A stretch of 34,786 nucleotides of DNA from an uncultured Alphaproteobacteria bacterium (lineage in GTDB: Bacteria; Pseudomonadota; Alphaproteobacteria; HIMB59; GCA-002718135), in assembly GCA_902517315.1 (NCBI GenBank), contig CABYBP010000011.1:1-34786 (forward strand), in the 5' to 3' direction. The notes under the pieces were generated by a model, which worked only from the letters and a program-made list of their open reading frames with translations, did not search any database and had not been told where the DNA came from. This document shows positions 26,416-34,276 of this stretch, one piece after another. The translations under genes and the position numbers were made by a program. Position 1 is the stretch's first letter, and every line of letters starts with the position of its first letter.

Positions 26416-27460
26416 AATTTCTATGCACTCTATTACCAATAGAAGTCAAAACTTCATATGATATAGTTTTGCATTTTTTAGCAAATTTATTTACTTTGTG
26501 TTCTTCATTAATAATATCTATGTACATTCCTACTTTTAAATCATGACTACATTTTGATATGTTTATTGTAAATGAATCCATTGAAATTCTTCCAATAATC
26601 TTAAATCTATCTTTTTTAAAATAAACAAAACCTTTATTGCTCAATGATCTAGGTATCCCATCTTCGTATCCAAGACCAATTATTGCTATTTTTGTTTTAG
26701 TTTTTGTTTTGAATGTGCGATTATATCCAATATATTGGTTTTTTTTTAAATCTTTAATTTGGATTATTTTTCCTTTAAAATTAATAACATTTTTAATTTT
26801 TTTTTCTAATTTTTTATTCTCAAAACAACCATAAATACCTATGCCAGGCCTAATCATATCGTATAAATATGTTTTATCTAGAATTGAACCATGAGCATTA
26901 GCTAAACTAAAAATAATACCTTTAGTTTTTTTGTTAATAAAAGAATTAAACAGTTTCTTTTGTTTTATATTATATTTAATCTTGTACTCATCAGAACTAG
27001 ACAAATGACTAATTATCAATTTGATATTATCATTTTGAAAATCTAATTTTTTTACATCTTCAGATGAAATGCCTAATCTATTTATCCCTGTATCTATGTG
27101 GATTGCATAATCTATATTAGCATTTTTTATTCTTTCATATTCTTCAATAGTATTTATTACTGGAATTAAATTTGCTTCTGTGAATTTATTCAATTTGTAA
27201 TTTTGTATTCCGTTAAGAACATATATTTTGATTAAATTATTTTTATTCTTTAATTTTAATCCTTCATTTAATGTAGCGACAAAAAAATGCTTACATCCAT
27301 TCTTTTTCAATAAATTAAATATTTTATTATCACCTAGACCATATGCATTCGCTTTAATTGTTGGAGCAACAATTATTTTTTTTTTAAGTTTTTTAAAAAA
27401 ATTGTAATTATAAATTACGTTTTTTGTATTTATATTTAAAATGCCACTATCGTTAATCAC
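26408..27460 (-). CDS. alr: Alanine racemase
   Basis: Alr supplies D-alanine for peptidoglycan. It is a PLP enzyme: the 350-residue protein has the PLP-binding K36 in TIKANAYGLG and the catalytic tyrosine at position 265 in GLGYEDG, matching the numbering of characterised racemases. The HIDTGINRLG and MIRPGIGIYG motifs are also present. It overlaps dnaB by 4 bases (ATGA). The dnaB-alr order is typical of Alphaproteobacteria. Confidence 0.95.
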   Translation of the reverse strand: MINDSGILNINTKNVIYNYNFFKKLKKKIIVAPTIKANAYGLGDNKIFNLLKKNGCKHFFVATLNEGLKLKNKNNLIKIYVLNGIQNYKLNKFTEANLIPVINTIEEYERIKNANIDYAIHIDTGINRLGISSEDVKKLDFQNDNIKLIISHLSSSDEYKIKYNIKQKKLFNSFINKKTKGIIFSLANAHGSILDKTYLYDMIRPGIGIYGCFENKKLEKKIKNVINFKGKIIQIKDLKKNQYIGYNRTFKTKTKTKIAIIGLGYEDGIPRSLSNKGFVYFKKDRFKIIGRISMDSFTINISKCSHDLKVGMYIDIINEEHKVNKFAKKCKTISYEVLTSIGNRVHRNYE

Positions 27461-28956
27461 TCAATGATATTATCATAATCTTTCGTTGTTAAGTCACTGA
27501 ATTTTGTATAATTTGCGTCAAAATGCATTTTTATTGAACCAATAGGCCCATGCCTTTGTTTAGCAATAATAATTTCTGCTTTATTATAATTTTCATTAGT
27601 TAGTTGCTGCCATCTAGATACTCTTTCATGATATTTTATATCATCCTCTTCAGATCTTCTAATTGGTTCTAATCTTTCTAGATAATAACTCTCCCTATAA
27701 ATGAACATTACTACGTCTGAGTCTTGTTCAATTGTTCCACTTTCCCTTAAATCAGATAATTGAGGTCTTTTATCTTCTCTTTGCTCAACTTGTCTTGAGA
27801 GTTGAGATAAAGCAATAATCGGTATATTTAATTCTTTAGCTATTGATTTAAGACCTCTAGTAATTTCGGATATTTCTTGTACTCTTCCATCATTTCTATT
27901 GTTTGATGATGAGGACATTAATTGTAAATAATCAATTATGATTAGATTAATATCATGAAGTCTTTTAAGCCTTCTAGCTCTTGATCGCAATGTAGGAATA
28001 GTTAAAATTGGATTATCATCTATAATTAAATTTAAATTTTCCAATTTTGAAGAAGTTTTAGCAATTTTATTAAAATCCTCTTTACTTAGTTCAGCCTTTC
28101 TCATTTTATCGCCAGAAATTTTTGTTTGTTCTGCTAAAATTCTTGTAGCTAATTGCTCGGAAGACATTTCTAGTGAGAAGAATGCAACTTTTCCACCATC
28201 AATTATTTTTTTATTTTCAAATTCATCTTTTGTTTCTTCATATTTTATCGCACAATTAAATGCAATATTTGTACCTAATGCTGTTTTCCCCATTGACGGC
28301 CTACCAGCTATAATTATTAGATCAGATTTATGTAATCCACCTAATTTTTTATCCAAGTCTTTAAATCCAGTTGGCACACCTGCAATCTTACCCTCTCTTT
28401 TATAAGCTTCACTTATTATTTGTACTGCGCCATTAAGTGCATTTCCAAAATTAATAAATGATCTTTCTGTATTCCCGCTTTGTGATAAATTGTACAAATC
28501 GTTCTCAGCATTTTCTATAAGACTTTCAGATGCAGTATTATTATTAGAACTTGTTTCATTAATAATACCATGAGCTATTCCAACTAAATTTCTTTTGACA
28601 TATAAATCATAAATAATTTTGGCATAATTATATGTATTTTGTGTAGAAGGTGCGCTATCTTTTAGATTATTCAGGTAATTTAGAGTACTAAAGCTATCTA
28701 TGCTATCAGGCAGATAATTTTTTAATGTAATGGGAGAGACTAAAATATTTTTATCCAATAAATTTTTGATAGTTGAAAAAATGATTTTATTTGTTTCATC
28801 AACAAATTGTTTTTCATCTATAAAATCAGATATTTTTTCATAGTTTCTATTATCCCATAAAATACAACCAATTAATGCTAATTCAGCTTCTATATTTGAA
28901 AAATTTTTATCTTCAATATTTATATTTTCTTTCGAATTAATAAGTTCAACAGACAT
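27457..28956 (-). CDS. dnaB: Replicative DNA helicase DnaB
   Basis: DnaB is the hexameric helicase at the replication fork. The 499 residues comprise the N-terminal helical domain (about 20-125), a linker helix, and the RecA-like ATPase domain with Walker A GRPSMGKTA at 218-226, Walker B LIIIDYLQLM, and the ALSQLSRQVE segment. No intein is present. It follows rplI after an 83-base gap that holds a -10-like hexamer, and it shares a message with alr and the genes beyond. Confidence 0.97.
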   Translation of the reverse strand: MSVELINSKENINIEDKNFSNIEAELALIGCILWDNRNYEKISDFIDEKQFVDETNKIIFSTIKNLLDKNILVSPITLKNYLPDSIDSFSTLNYLNNLKDSAPSTQNTYNYAKIIYDLYVKRNLVGIAHGIINETSSNNNTASESLIENAENDLYNLSQSGNTERSFINFGNALNGAVQIISEAYKREGKIAGVPTGFKDLDKKLGGLHKSDLIIIAGRPSMGKTALGTNIAFNCAIKYEETKDEFENKKIIDGGKVAFFSLEMSSEQLATRILAEQTKISGDKMRKAELSKEDFNKIAKTSSKLENLNLIIDDNPILTIPTLRSRARRLKRLHDINLIIIDYLQLMSSSSNNRNDGRVQEISEITRGLKSIAKELNIPIIALSQLSRQVEQREDKRPQLSDLRESGTIEQDSDVVMFIYRESYYLERLEPIRRSEEDDIKYHERVSRWQQLTNENYNKAEIIIAKQRHGPIGSIKMHFDANYTKFSDLTTKDYDNIIE

Positions 28957-28964
28957 TTATACTA

Positions 28965-28970
28965 ATTAAA
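28965..28970 (-). promoter_or_regulatory. Candidate dnaB -10 element, leaderless geometry
   Basis: On the minus strand TTTAAT (5 of 6 to TATAAT) ends exactly 8 bases before the dnaB ATG, the same spacing as at alaS. No Shine-Dalgarno is visible. A weak TTGTTG lies 15 bases upstream. This would let dnaB be transcribed apart from the ribosomal genes in front of it. Confidence 0.4.
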
Positions 28971-29039
28971 CTATCTTAAAAAATACAACAAGAACTACGG
29001 AAACTAATAAGTTAATAATATATTAATTGTGTGAATAAA

Positions 29040-29483
29040 TTAGTTTTTTTCGACTTTAACAGATATTTCTTGTTTTATTCCCTCATATGGACTTATCTCT
29101 ATTTTATGCTCACCAATGGTTTTAATTTGATCCTTAATCTGAAGATCGTCAGATTTTATTTTAATATTATTTTTTGATAAAAAATCTATAATTTCTTTTT
29201 TAGAAATTGACCCATATAATTGATCTTTTTCATCAGCCTCTTTTGTAAAAACAAATTTAACAGTTTTAACTTGATCGATTATATTTTTAGCCTCATTCAG
29301 TTTAATATCCTCATTTTTGTTCATCTCATCTTTAATTTTTTCATAATACTCTAAATTTTTTTTATTTTCTCTAAGGGCCATATTATTTGGAAATAAAAAG
29401 TTTCTAGCATATCCTGATCTTACCGTAACTCTATCACCAATTTTACCTAGTTTTTTAATTGTTGTTGTTAAAATAATCTTCAT
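29040..29483 (-). CDS. rplI: 50S ribosomal protein L9
   Basis: L9 bridges the base of the L1 stalk to neighbouring ribosomes. The 147-residue protein opens with [17 protein letters not shown] and carries the signature [14 protein letters not shown] at about 25-38, then the long connecting helix (about 40-75) and the C-terminal RNA-binding domain. It overlaps rpsR by 4 bases (ATGA). Length and order are normal. Confidence 0.96.
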   Translation of the reverse strand: MKIILTTTIKKLGKIGDRVTVRSGYARNFLFPNNMALRENKKNLEYYEKIKDEMNKNEDIKLNEAKNIIDQVKTVKFVFTKEADEKDQLYGSISKKEIIDFLSKNNIKIKSDDLQIKDQIKTIGEHKIEISPYEGIKQEISVKVEKN

Positions 29484-29755
29484 GATAAAAATATCTTATT
29501 TGTAAATGACATTAAGGATAAAAACCTAGCTCTCTTAATAGCTTTAGCTAATTCTTTTTGTTTTTTTGACGATACCCCTGTTATTCTACTAGGTATAATT
29601 TTTCCTTTTTCAGTAATATATCTATTCAAAAGCCTTATATCTTTATAGTCAATAACTGGTGAGTTAGGCAGACTAAATGGACAAAATTTTCTTTTATTTT
29701 CAAAAGGTGAGTTAGTTTTCTCTTCTTTTCTATGTTTAAATTTATTTTTTTTCAT
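29480..29755 (-). CDS. rpsR: 30S ribosomal protein S18
   Basis: S18 binds S6 in the central domain of the 30S subunit. The 91 residues have a basic N-terminal extension, then the family core: [23 protein letters not shown] (about 50-67), [15 protein letters not shown] and [13 protein letters not shown]. It overlaps rpsF by 14 bases and rplI by 4, giving a tightly coupled S6-S18-L9 unit. Confidence 0.96.
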   Translation of the reverse strand: MKKNKFKHRKEEKTNSPFENKRKFCPFSLPNSPVIDYKDIRLLNRYITEKGKIIPSRITGVSSKKQKELAKAIKRARFLSLMSFTNKIFLS

Positions 29756-30068
29756 AATTTAATTTCGTTGGTAATTCTTGATGATTATCAACCTTAATAA
29801 ATAAATATCTAATTAAATTTTCAGATTGATTTAAATCTTTACTAATATTCTTAATTATTTGGCCAGAACCTTCTATTTGTAAAAATTTATAAAACGCTTT
29901 TTTAAATTTTTGTATATTGTAACTTAAATCTCTTAAACCCCAGTTTTCTTCATTTATAATAATAGCAGAGCTTGATTTCAGGATAGATTTAAAATTTTCG
30001 AGTTCTTTATCTAGAATATTATTGCTAATCTCCGGATTAAAAATAAGTACTACTTCAAATTTGCTCAT
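29742..30068 (-). CDS. rpsF: 30S ribosomal protein S6
   Basis: S6 has a ferredoxin-like fold and partners S18. The 108-residue protein has the typical start [12 protein letters not shown], the [20 protein letters not shown] motif (about 43-62), and the [10 protein letters not shown] strand near the end; the long charged tail of many S6 proteins is missing. A GGAG site sits 7 bases before the ATG. This is the first gene of the minus-strand operon and is divergent from fabD. Confidence 0.96.
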   Translation of the reverse strand: MSKFEVVLIFNPEISNNILDKELENFKSILKSSSAIIINEENWGLRDLSYNIQKFKKAFYKFLQIEGSGQIIKNISKDLNQSENLIRYLFIKVDNHQELPTKLNYEKK

Positions 30069-30085
30069 AAAACTCCATGGTTTAT

Positions 30086-30104
30086 CTTATATTAATAATA
30101 TAAG
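30086..30104. repeat. 19-base palindrome between divergent rpsF and fabD
   Basis: CTTATATTA and TAATATAAG are perfect inverted repeats around a single central A. The element lies between the rpsF and fabD start codons and overlaps -10-like hexamers for the rpsF direction (such as TATATT on the minus strand). It could be an operator for a dimeric regulator, or simply an AT-rich promoter core. Confidence 0.55.
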
Positions 30105-30109
30105 AGAAG

Positions 30110-30139
30110 TTGACCTTGCATATATTAAAATTTTAAAAT
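30110..30139 (+). promoter_or_regulatory. Candidate fabD promoter
   Basis: TTGACC (30110-30115, 5 of 6) and TAAAAT (30134-30139, 5 of 6) are separated by 18 bases. A start about 7 bases downstream would leave a leader of only some 7 nt before the fabD ATG, and no Shine-Dalgarno is visible. Confidence 0.5.
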
Positions 30140-30152
30140 AAATCAAGTTTTA

Positions 30153-31076
30153 ATGACATCAATTGTATTTCCAGGTCAAGGTAGCCAATTTGTAGGAATG
30201 GCAAAGGATTTTAATGATAATTTTACTTTAGCTAGAAAAATATTTGAAGAGATTGAAGATTACACAAATATAAATATTAGGAACATAATATTTGAAAATG
30301 TCAAAAAAAGACTTGATTTAACAAAATTTACTCAAATTTGTATATTTGCATCATCATATGTAATTTTCAGAATTTATATGAATGAAAAAAATTTAAGTAC
30401 TATTGATACTAACATAATGTTGGGCCATTCGCTAGGTGAATATACGGCATTAGCGTGTAGTAATAGGGTTAGTTTAAAAGAAATTAGTATTATACTTAAA
30501 TTAAGAGGAGAGTTAATGAACAGTGCAGTTTCCCCAAATGAAACTTCAATGGCAGCATTAATTGGAAAAGATTCTGTTTTTGTAAATGAAATAATTAAAA
30601 ATAATGATTTAGATATAGAGGTTGCAAATGATAATTCTCCAATTCAAGTTGTTATTTCAGGCAATAAAAATGAATTAAAAAGAAGTCGAGATATATTTTT
30701 AAAAAAAAATATAAAAAGATTTGTTGATTTAAATGTATCTGCAGCATTTCACAGCAAATACATGTTAAAAGCTCAAGAAGAATTAAGTTTAGAAATTGAA
30801 AAATTAAAATTTAATAAAAATAACATTAAAATTATATCAAACTATGATGCAAATGATCACTTAGATAATATCTCAATTAAAAAAAATTTGCAAAACCAAA
30901 TGGCCAATCAGGTTAAATGGACTCAAAGTATAAAAAAACTTGAGGAAATAGGTGAAAAATATATTATTGAAATTGGTCCAAATAAAGTTTTAAGTGGTTT
31001 GATTAATAGAATCTCAAAAAATTTTGAAATTACTTCTATTAATACTATTTCTGATTTAAAAAATGAGTCAAATTAA
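30153..31076 (+). CDS. fabD: Malonyl-CoA--ACP transacylase
   Basis: FabD moves malonyl groups from CoA to acyl carrier protein to feed fatty acid elongation. The 307-residue protein has the oxyanion-forming FPGQGSQ at 6-12, the nucleophile S93 in GHSLGE, and the catalytic H200 in AAFHSKYM. It overlaps fabG by 14 bases. It is first in the fabD-fabG-acpP-fabF-mltG-gmk group. Confidence 0.96.
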   Translation: MTSIVFPGQGSQFVGMAKDFNDNFTLARKIFEEIEDYTNINIRNIIFENVKKRLDLTKFTQICIFASSYVIFRIYMNEKNLSTIDTNIMLGHSLGEYTALACSNRVSLKEISIILKLRGELMNSAVSPNETSMAALIGKDSVFVNEIIKNNDLDIEVANDNSPIQVVISGNKNELKRSRDIFLKKNIKRFVDLNVSAAFHSKYMLKAQEELSLEIEKLKFNKNNIKIISNYDANDHLDNISIKKNLQNQMANQVKWTQSIKKLEEIGEKYIIEIGPNKVLSGLINRISKNFEITSINTISDLKNESN

Positions 31077-31794
31077 AAAAATTTTTTTAACTGGAGCAAC
31101 TGGCGGTATTGGCTCTGCAATATGTGAAAAATTTATAAAAAATAACTTTATATTAATTCTTACTTCAAGTTCAGATGAAAAAATCCATCTATTAAAAAAT
31201 AAATATGGAAATAACAATTTTTATTATAAATTAGATTTGTCAGATGAAGAAGATCTCCAAACTAACTTAAGCAATATTTCTAAAGAACACCAAGATATTT
31301 CAGTAATAGTTAATAATGCAGGTATTACAAAAGATAATCTAATTTTTAGGATGAAATCTAATCAGTGGTCTGAAGTCATTCAGACAAATTTAAATTCAAA
31401 TTTTCAAATAATAAAATCTTTACTCCCAAATATGCTTTCTCGTAAATATGGAAAAATCATTGGAATTTCATCTATTGTTGGTAGTACTGGTAATCCTGGA
31501 CAATCTAATTATGTTGCTTCTAAATCTGGAATTATTGGGCTTTATAAATCGATAGCTCTTGAAGTTGCAAAAAGAAATATTAATGTGAATATCATTTCTC
31601 CTGGCTTTATTGCAACTCCAATGACTGATAATTTAAGTTTAGCTCAGAAAAATTCTTACTTATCAAGAATACCAATGGCAAAATTTGGTAGACCAGAAGA
31701 TGTTGCTAATTTAGTTTATTTTTTATCTACTGAAGATTCTTCCTACATAACAGGACAAAATCTTCATGTTAATGGTGGCATGTTAATGGTTTAA
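31063..31794 (+). CDS. fabG: 3-oxoacyl-ACP reductase FabG
   Basis: FabG is the NADPH-dependent short-chain dehydrogenase that reduces beta-ketoacyl-ACP. The 243 residues show the cofactor motif TGATGGIG at 10-17, the NNAG motif, the Ser-Tyr-Lys triad (Ser in GISSIVG; YVASK), and the PGFIATPMT segment. Its place between fabD and acpP separates it from generic SDR proteins. Confidence 0.95.
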   Translation: MSQIKKIFLTGATGGIGSAICEKFIKNNFILILTSSSDEKIHLLKNKYGNNNFYYKLDLSDEEDLQTNLSNISKEHQDISVIVNNAGITKDNLIFRMKSNQWSEVIQTNLNSNFQIIKSLLPNMLSRKYGKIIGISSIVGSTGNPGQSNYVASKSGIIGLYKSIALEVAKRNINVNIISPGFIATPMTDNLSLAQKNSYLSRIPMAKFGRPEDVANLVYFLSTEDSSYITGQNLHVNGGMLMV

Positions 31795-31798
31795 TTGG

Positions 31799-31826
31799 TT
31801 GACACGCATTCAAAAAATAATTTAAA
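31799..31826 (+). promoter_or_regulatory. Candidate internal promoter of acpP
   Basis: A perfect TTGACA (31799-31804) is followed after 16 bases by TTTAAA (31821-31826, 4 of 6). It lies in the 53-base gap after fabG. An AAGGAG Shine-Dalgarno (31836-31841) sits 6 bases before the acpP ATG. Independent high transcription of acpP would fit the protein's abundance. Confidence 0.5.
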
Positions 31827-31847
31827 AGAAACAATAAGGAGAAAAAT

Positions 31848-32081
31848 ATGAGTGAAATTCAAGATCAGGTAAAAAAAATTGTTGTAGATCATTTAGGTAT
31901 AGATGTTTCAAAAGTTGTTCCTGAAGCAAAATTTATAGATGATTTAGGTGCAGACAGCTTAGATACCGTTGAGTTGGTCATGGCTTTTGAAGAGAAATTT
32001 GGAATTGAAATACCGGATGATGCAGCTGAAACTATACAAACAGTCCAAAATGCAATAGATTATATAGAAAGTAAAAAATAA
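31848..32081 (+). CDS. acpP: Acyl carrier protein
   Basis: AcpP carries growing acyl chains on a 4'-phosphopantetheine arm. The 77-residue acidic protein has the attachment serine S37 in the [10 protein letters not shown] motif and the usual four-helix pattern. It is preceded by a strong Shine-Dalgarno and a possible promoter of its own. fabF follows after 22 bases. Confidence 0.98.
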   Translation: MSEIQDQVKKIVVDHLGIDVSKVVPEAKFIDDLGADSLDTVELVMAFEEKFGIEIPDDAAETIQTVQNAIDYIESKK

Positions 32082-32103
32082 AACTTTTAATAAGAATACC
32101 ATA

Positions 32104-33354
32104 ATGAGAAGAGTAGTTGTTACTGGAATGGGTTTACTTACCACATTAGGTAATAACAAAGATCTTTCTTGGCAAAACCTTCTTGATTGCAAATCTGGTA
32201 TAAAACAAATTAAACATTTTGATGTTTCAAATTTACCTGCAAAAATTGCAGGTTATATCAATAATAAAGAGGAGGAAGATGACTACTTTAATGCGTCCTC
32301 TAAGTTAGATATACGAGATATAAAAAGAAATGATAGGTTTATACAATATGGTCTAGTAGCAGCTAAAATGGCAATAGAAGATGCTGATTTAAGCAATCTT
32401 AATGATCAAGAAAAACTAAGAGTAGGTGTATCAGTAGGTTCAGGTATAGGAGGACTTGAAACTATTTATGAGGGTTCATTAACGGTAAATAGTACTGAAC
32501 CAAAAAAATTATCTCCATTTTTTATTCCATCTTCATTAGTTAATTTATTATCTGGTCAAATTTCAATTAAAAATGGTTTCAAAGGACCAAATCATTCTGT
32601 AGTTACTGCATGTGCAACAGGAGCTCATTCAATTGGAGACTCTGGTGAAATGATAAAGAGAGGTGCGGCTGACATAATGATAGCTGGTGGATCTGAGGCT
32701 GCTGTTTGTAAACTTGGAATAGCTGGTTTTTGTGCAGCACGAAGCCTAAGCACTTCATTTAATAATGAACCACATAAGGCATCAAGACCATGGGATAAGG
32801 ATAGAGATGGATTTGTTATGGGAGAGGGCTCTGGTATTGTCGTTCTTGAAGAAATGGAGCACGCTAAAAAAAGAGGTGCAAATATATATGCTGAGTTAGT
32901 GGGTTATGGAATGTCTGGAGATGCTCATCATATAACAGCTCCTGCTGATGATGGTGATGGCGGCTTTAGAGCTATGAATGCGGCACTTAGAATGGCAAAA
33001 GTATCATCTGACAAAATTGAATATATAAACGCTCATGGTACTTCGACAATAAAAGGTGATGAAATAGAACTCAGTGCTATCTCAAGATTATTTCAACATA
33101 ATATATTCGTGAGTTCAACAAAATCCTCTATTGGTCATCTTCTTGGTGCCGCAGGTAGTGTTGAGTCAATATTCTCAATTATGTCTATTAATAATAATGT
33201 GTTACCTGCTACTCTAAACTTAGAAAATCAAATTGAAACAACAAATATAAATTTAGTTCCTAAAATACCTTTGCAAAAAAAAATAACATATGCTCTAAGT
33301 AACTCTTTTGGTTTTGGGGGAACAAACACTGCACTATTATTTAAAAGTTTTTAG
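32104..33354 (+). CDS. fabF: 3-oxoacyl-ACP synthase II FabF
   Basis: FabF condenses malonyl-ACP with acyl-ACP during elongation. The 416-residue thiolase-fold protein has the C-H-H triad: C170 in TACATGAHS, H311 in NAHGTST and H345 in SSIGHLLG. The C-terminal NSFGFGGTN motif is present. No Shine-Dalgarno precedes the ATG. The mltG frame opens inside its final 47 bases. Confidence 0.96.
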   Translation: MRRVVVTGMGLLTTLGNNKDLSWQNLLDCKSGIKQIKHFDVSNLPAKIAGYINNKEEEDDYFNASSKLDIRDIKRNDRFIQYGLVAAKMAIEDADLSNLNDQEKLRVGVSVGSGIGGLETIYEGSLTVNSTEPKKLSPFFIPSSLVNLLSGQISIKNGFKGPNHSVVTACATGAHSIGDSGEMIKRGAADIMIAGGSEAAVCKLGIAGFCAARSLSTSFNNEPHKASRPWDKDRDGFVMGEGSGIVVLEEMEHAKKRGANIYAELVGYGMSGDAHHITAPADDGDGGFRAMNAALRMAKVSSDKIEYINAHGTSTIKGDEIELSAISRLFQHNIFVSSTKSSIGHLLGAAGSVESIFSIMSINNNVLPATLNLENQIETTNINLVPKIPLQKKITYALSNSFGFGGTNTALLFKSF

Positions 33355-34276
33355 TTTAGTTTTAATATTATCTTTACTTTTGTTTTTTATACTATTTTTT
33401 AATACCCTAAACAAAAGAATTAATTTAATGGATAATTATATATCAATTGATAAAGGTTCAGATTTAGAATTAGTTTTAAAAAAAAATGTTAAAAATCTAT
33501 CAAGTTATGAGTTTTTTTTTGTAAATATTTATTATCACTTTAATAAAATTTTTTTTAATAAATTCATCCATTTTGGAGAATTTTATATTGAAGAAAATAT
33601 ATCCAAAATTGAAATTTTAAAGATTATTTCACAACCTAGTAACATAATTAACAAAATTACAATAGTTGAAGGATGGTCTCAAGATCAATTATTTGATGAG
33701 TTAACTAAGCATTTTAAAGATGTAAAAAAAATTCCTTACGAGGATATTATTGCTGATACTTATTACTTTGAAAATAATAGTGATTTTAATAATTTTTATC
33801 AGAAATTAAATAAAATAAAAAAAGAATATTTATTAAAATATTCACATAAAGAAATTTATAATTCTTTTTCGGATCATGATGTAATGACTATTGGCTCATT
33901 AATTGAAAAAGAGGGACTGGATTTTGAGGATAAAAGAAAAATATCTTCTGTCATAAAAAATAGATTAAATATTGGGATGAAATTACAAATAGATGCAACT
34001 GTTCTTTATGCTTTAACAGATGGTAAATATAATTTGGAAAGAAAATTATTATATAATGATTTGAAAATTATACACCCTTATAATACCTATTATAATACTG
34101 GACTACCTCCAAAACCTATTTCCTATGTCGGGAAAAAAACAATTGATATTATTTTTACAAATTATGACACGGATTTTTTGTTTTATTTTTTTGATAATTC
34201 ATTAAATAGGCATATATTCTCAAAATCTTTCGAAGAGCATAAAAAAAAACTTAATGACTACAGAAATAATAAATAA
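33308..34276 (+). CDS. mltG: Endolytic murein transglycosylase MltG (start uncertain)
   Basis: MltG (YceG-like) cleaves nascent glycan strands and sets their length. The frame has one N-terminal membrane helix (about residues 14-32), a LysM-like region, VEGWSQDQLFDEL, the catalytic Glu in GSLIEKEG, and the NRLNIGMKLQIDATVLYAL and PYNTYYNTGLPPKPIS signatures. No ATG stands before the membrane helix: candidate starts are TTG at 33308 or 33314, or CTG at 33329, all overlapping fabF. The only ATG (33429) would delete the anchor. The stop lies inside gmk (23-base overlap). Confidence 0.88.
   Translation: MVLGEQTLHYYLKVFSLVLILSLLLFFILFFNTLNKRINLMDNYISIDKGSDLELVLKKNVKNLSSYEFFFVNIYYHFNKIFFNKFIHFGEFYIEENISKIEILKIISQPSNIINKITIVEGWSQDQLFDELTKHFKDVKKIPYEDIIADTYYFENNSDFNNFYQKLNKIKKEYLLKYSHKEIYNSFSDHDVMTIGSLIEKEGLDFEDKRKISSVIKNRLNIGMKLQIDATVLYALTDGKYNLERKLLYNDLKIIHPYNTYYNTGLPPKPISYVGKKTIDIIFTNYDTDFLFYFFDNSLNRHIFSKSFEEHKKKLNDYRNNK

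Noticed and set aside
28957..29039. TAATATATTA palindrome in the rplI-dnaB gap
   Set aside because: Ten bases of pure A/T is expected by chance at this composition.
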